From Thermopolyspora flexuosa (GTDB lineage: Bacteria; Actinomycetota; Actinomycetes; Streptosporangiales; Streptosporangiaceae), in contig NZ_VFPQ01000001.1 of the NCBI RefSeq assembly GCF_006716785.1, positions 1,550,001 through 1,614,000 of the forward strand: a stretch of DNA of 64,000 bases, written 5' to 3'. The notes under the pieces are model-generated. The model did not search any database. It had not been told where the DNA came from and saw only the letters and a program-made list of their open reading frames with translations. Shown piece by piece: positions 64,000 through 64,000 of the stretch. Each line of letters starts with the position of its first letter. Position 1 is the first letter of the stretch. The position numbers were made by a program, and so were the translations under genes.

Positions 64000-64000
64000 G

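Overview
This window comes from a very GC-rich actinomycete chromosome. Codons end mostly in G or C, many genes start with GTG, and several genes are actinobacterial (Wbl regulator, subtilisin-inhibitor family protein, HemQ, DUF3000, DUF1707 proteins, an IdeR/DtxR-type iron box, a short leader peptide before sulfite reductase). The gene order aconitase - xylFGH - ROK regulator - dxs - amino-acid permease - rnd - hemE - hemG - hemQ matches the conserved core order I recall for Streptomyces and Streptosporangiales. I infer a Streptosporangiales-like organism; the sequence does not prove the genus.

Layout. 1-7.8 kb: end of an APC permease coupled to a TrmA/RlmD-type RNA methyltransferase, an F420-type LLM oxidoreductase, the Hen1-Pnkp RNA-repair cassette and a tiny CxxC protein. 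8-10.5 kb: a His-rich PadR regulator coupled to a His-rich DUF1707 membrane protein, a palindrome upstream, and a membrane hydrolase. 10.5-15.1 kb: aconitase preceded by a repeated quasi-palindrome, then a decayed patch with a MazE/MazF-like pair and a TauE/SafE exporter, both broken by single-base shifts. 15.1-19.8 kb: xylose-type ABC importer and its ROK repressor. 19.9-29.6 kb: dxs, a sugar-kinase-like ATPase, permease, LysE exporter, SSI-family inhibitor, DUF3000-rnd, hemE. 29.7-34.7 kb: DUF4349 lipoprotein, hemG-hemQ, a membrane protein, msrB. 35-42.1 kb: LigD-type polymerase, aldehyde dehydrogenase, ATP-dependent DNA ligase coupled to a RibD-like reductase, and glgX. 42.3-49.3 kb: OsmC, AidB, a DUF1707/VMGD-repeat protein and the assimilatory sulfate operon (leader peptide, sulfite reductase, zinc ribbon, APS reductase, sirohydrochlorin chelatase). 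49.5-54.5 kb: ZTP riboswitch and glyA, rsgA, a gene-poor stretch, a Wbl regulator, and a sucrase/ferredoxin-like gene under an iron box. 54.6-64 kb: metallophosphoesterase, family-A DNA polymerase, MFS exporter, Ser/Thr kinase with GPHP repeats, and an FdrA-DUF1116 fusion cut by the window end.

How the parts work together. hemE, hemG and hemQ fit the coproporphyrin-dependent haem route. The sulfate operon takes APS to sulfide and also supplies the chelatase that makes the sirohaem its sulfite reductase needs. Pnkp and Hen1 heal and 2'-O-methylate broken RNA ends. Most of the window is chromosomal core; the only clear decay is at 13.5-15.1 kb. I saw no tRNA or rRNA genes, CRISPR arrays, insertion sequences or prophage.
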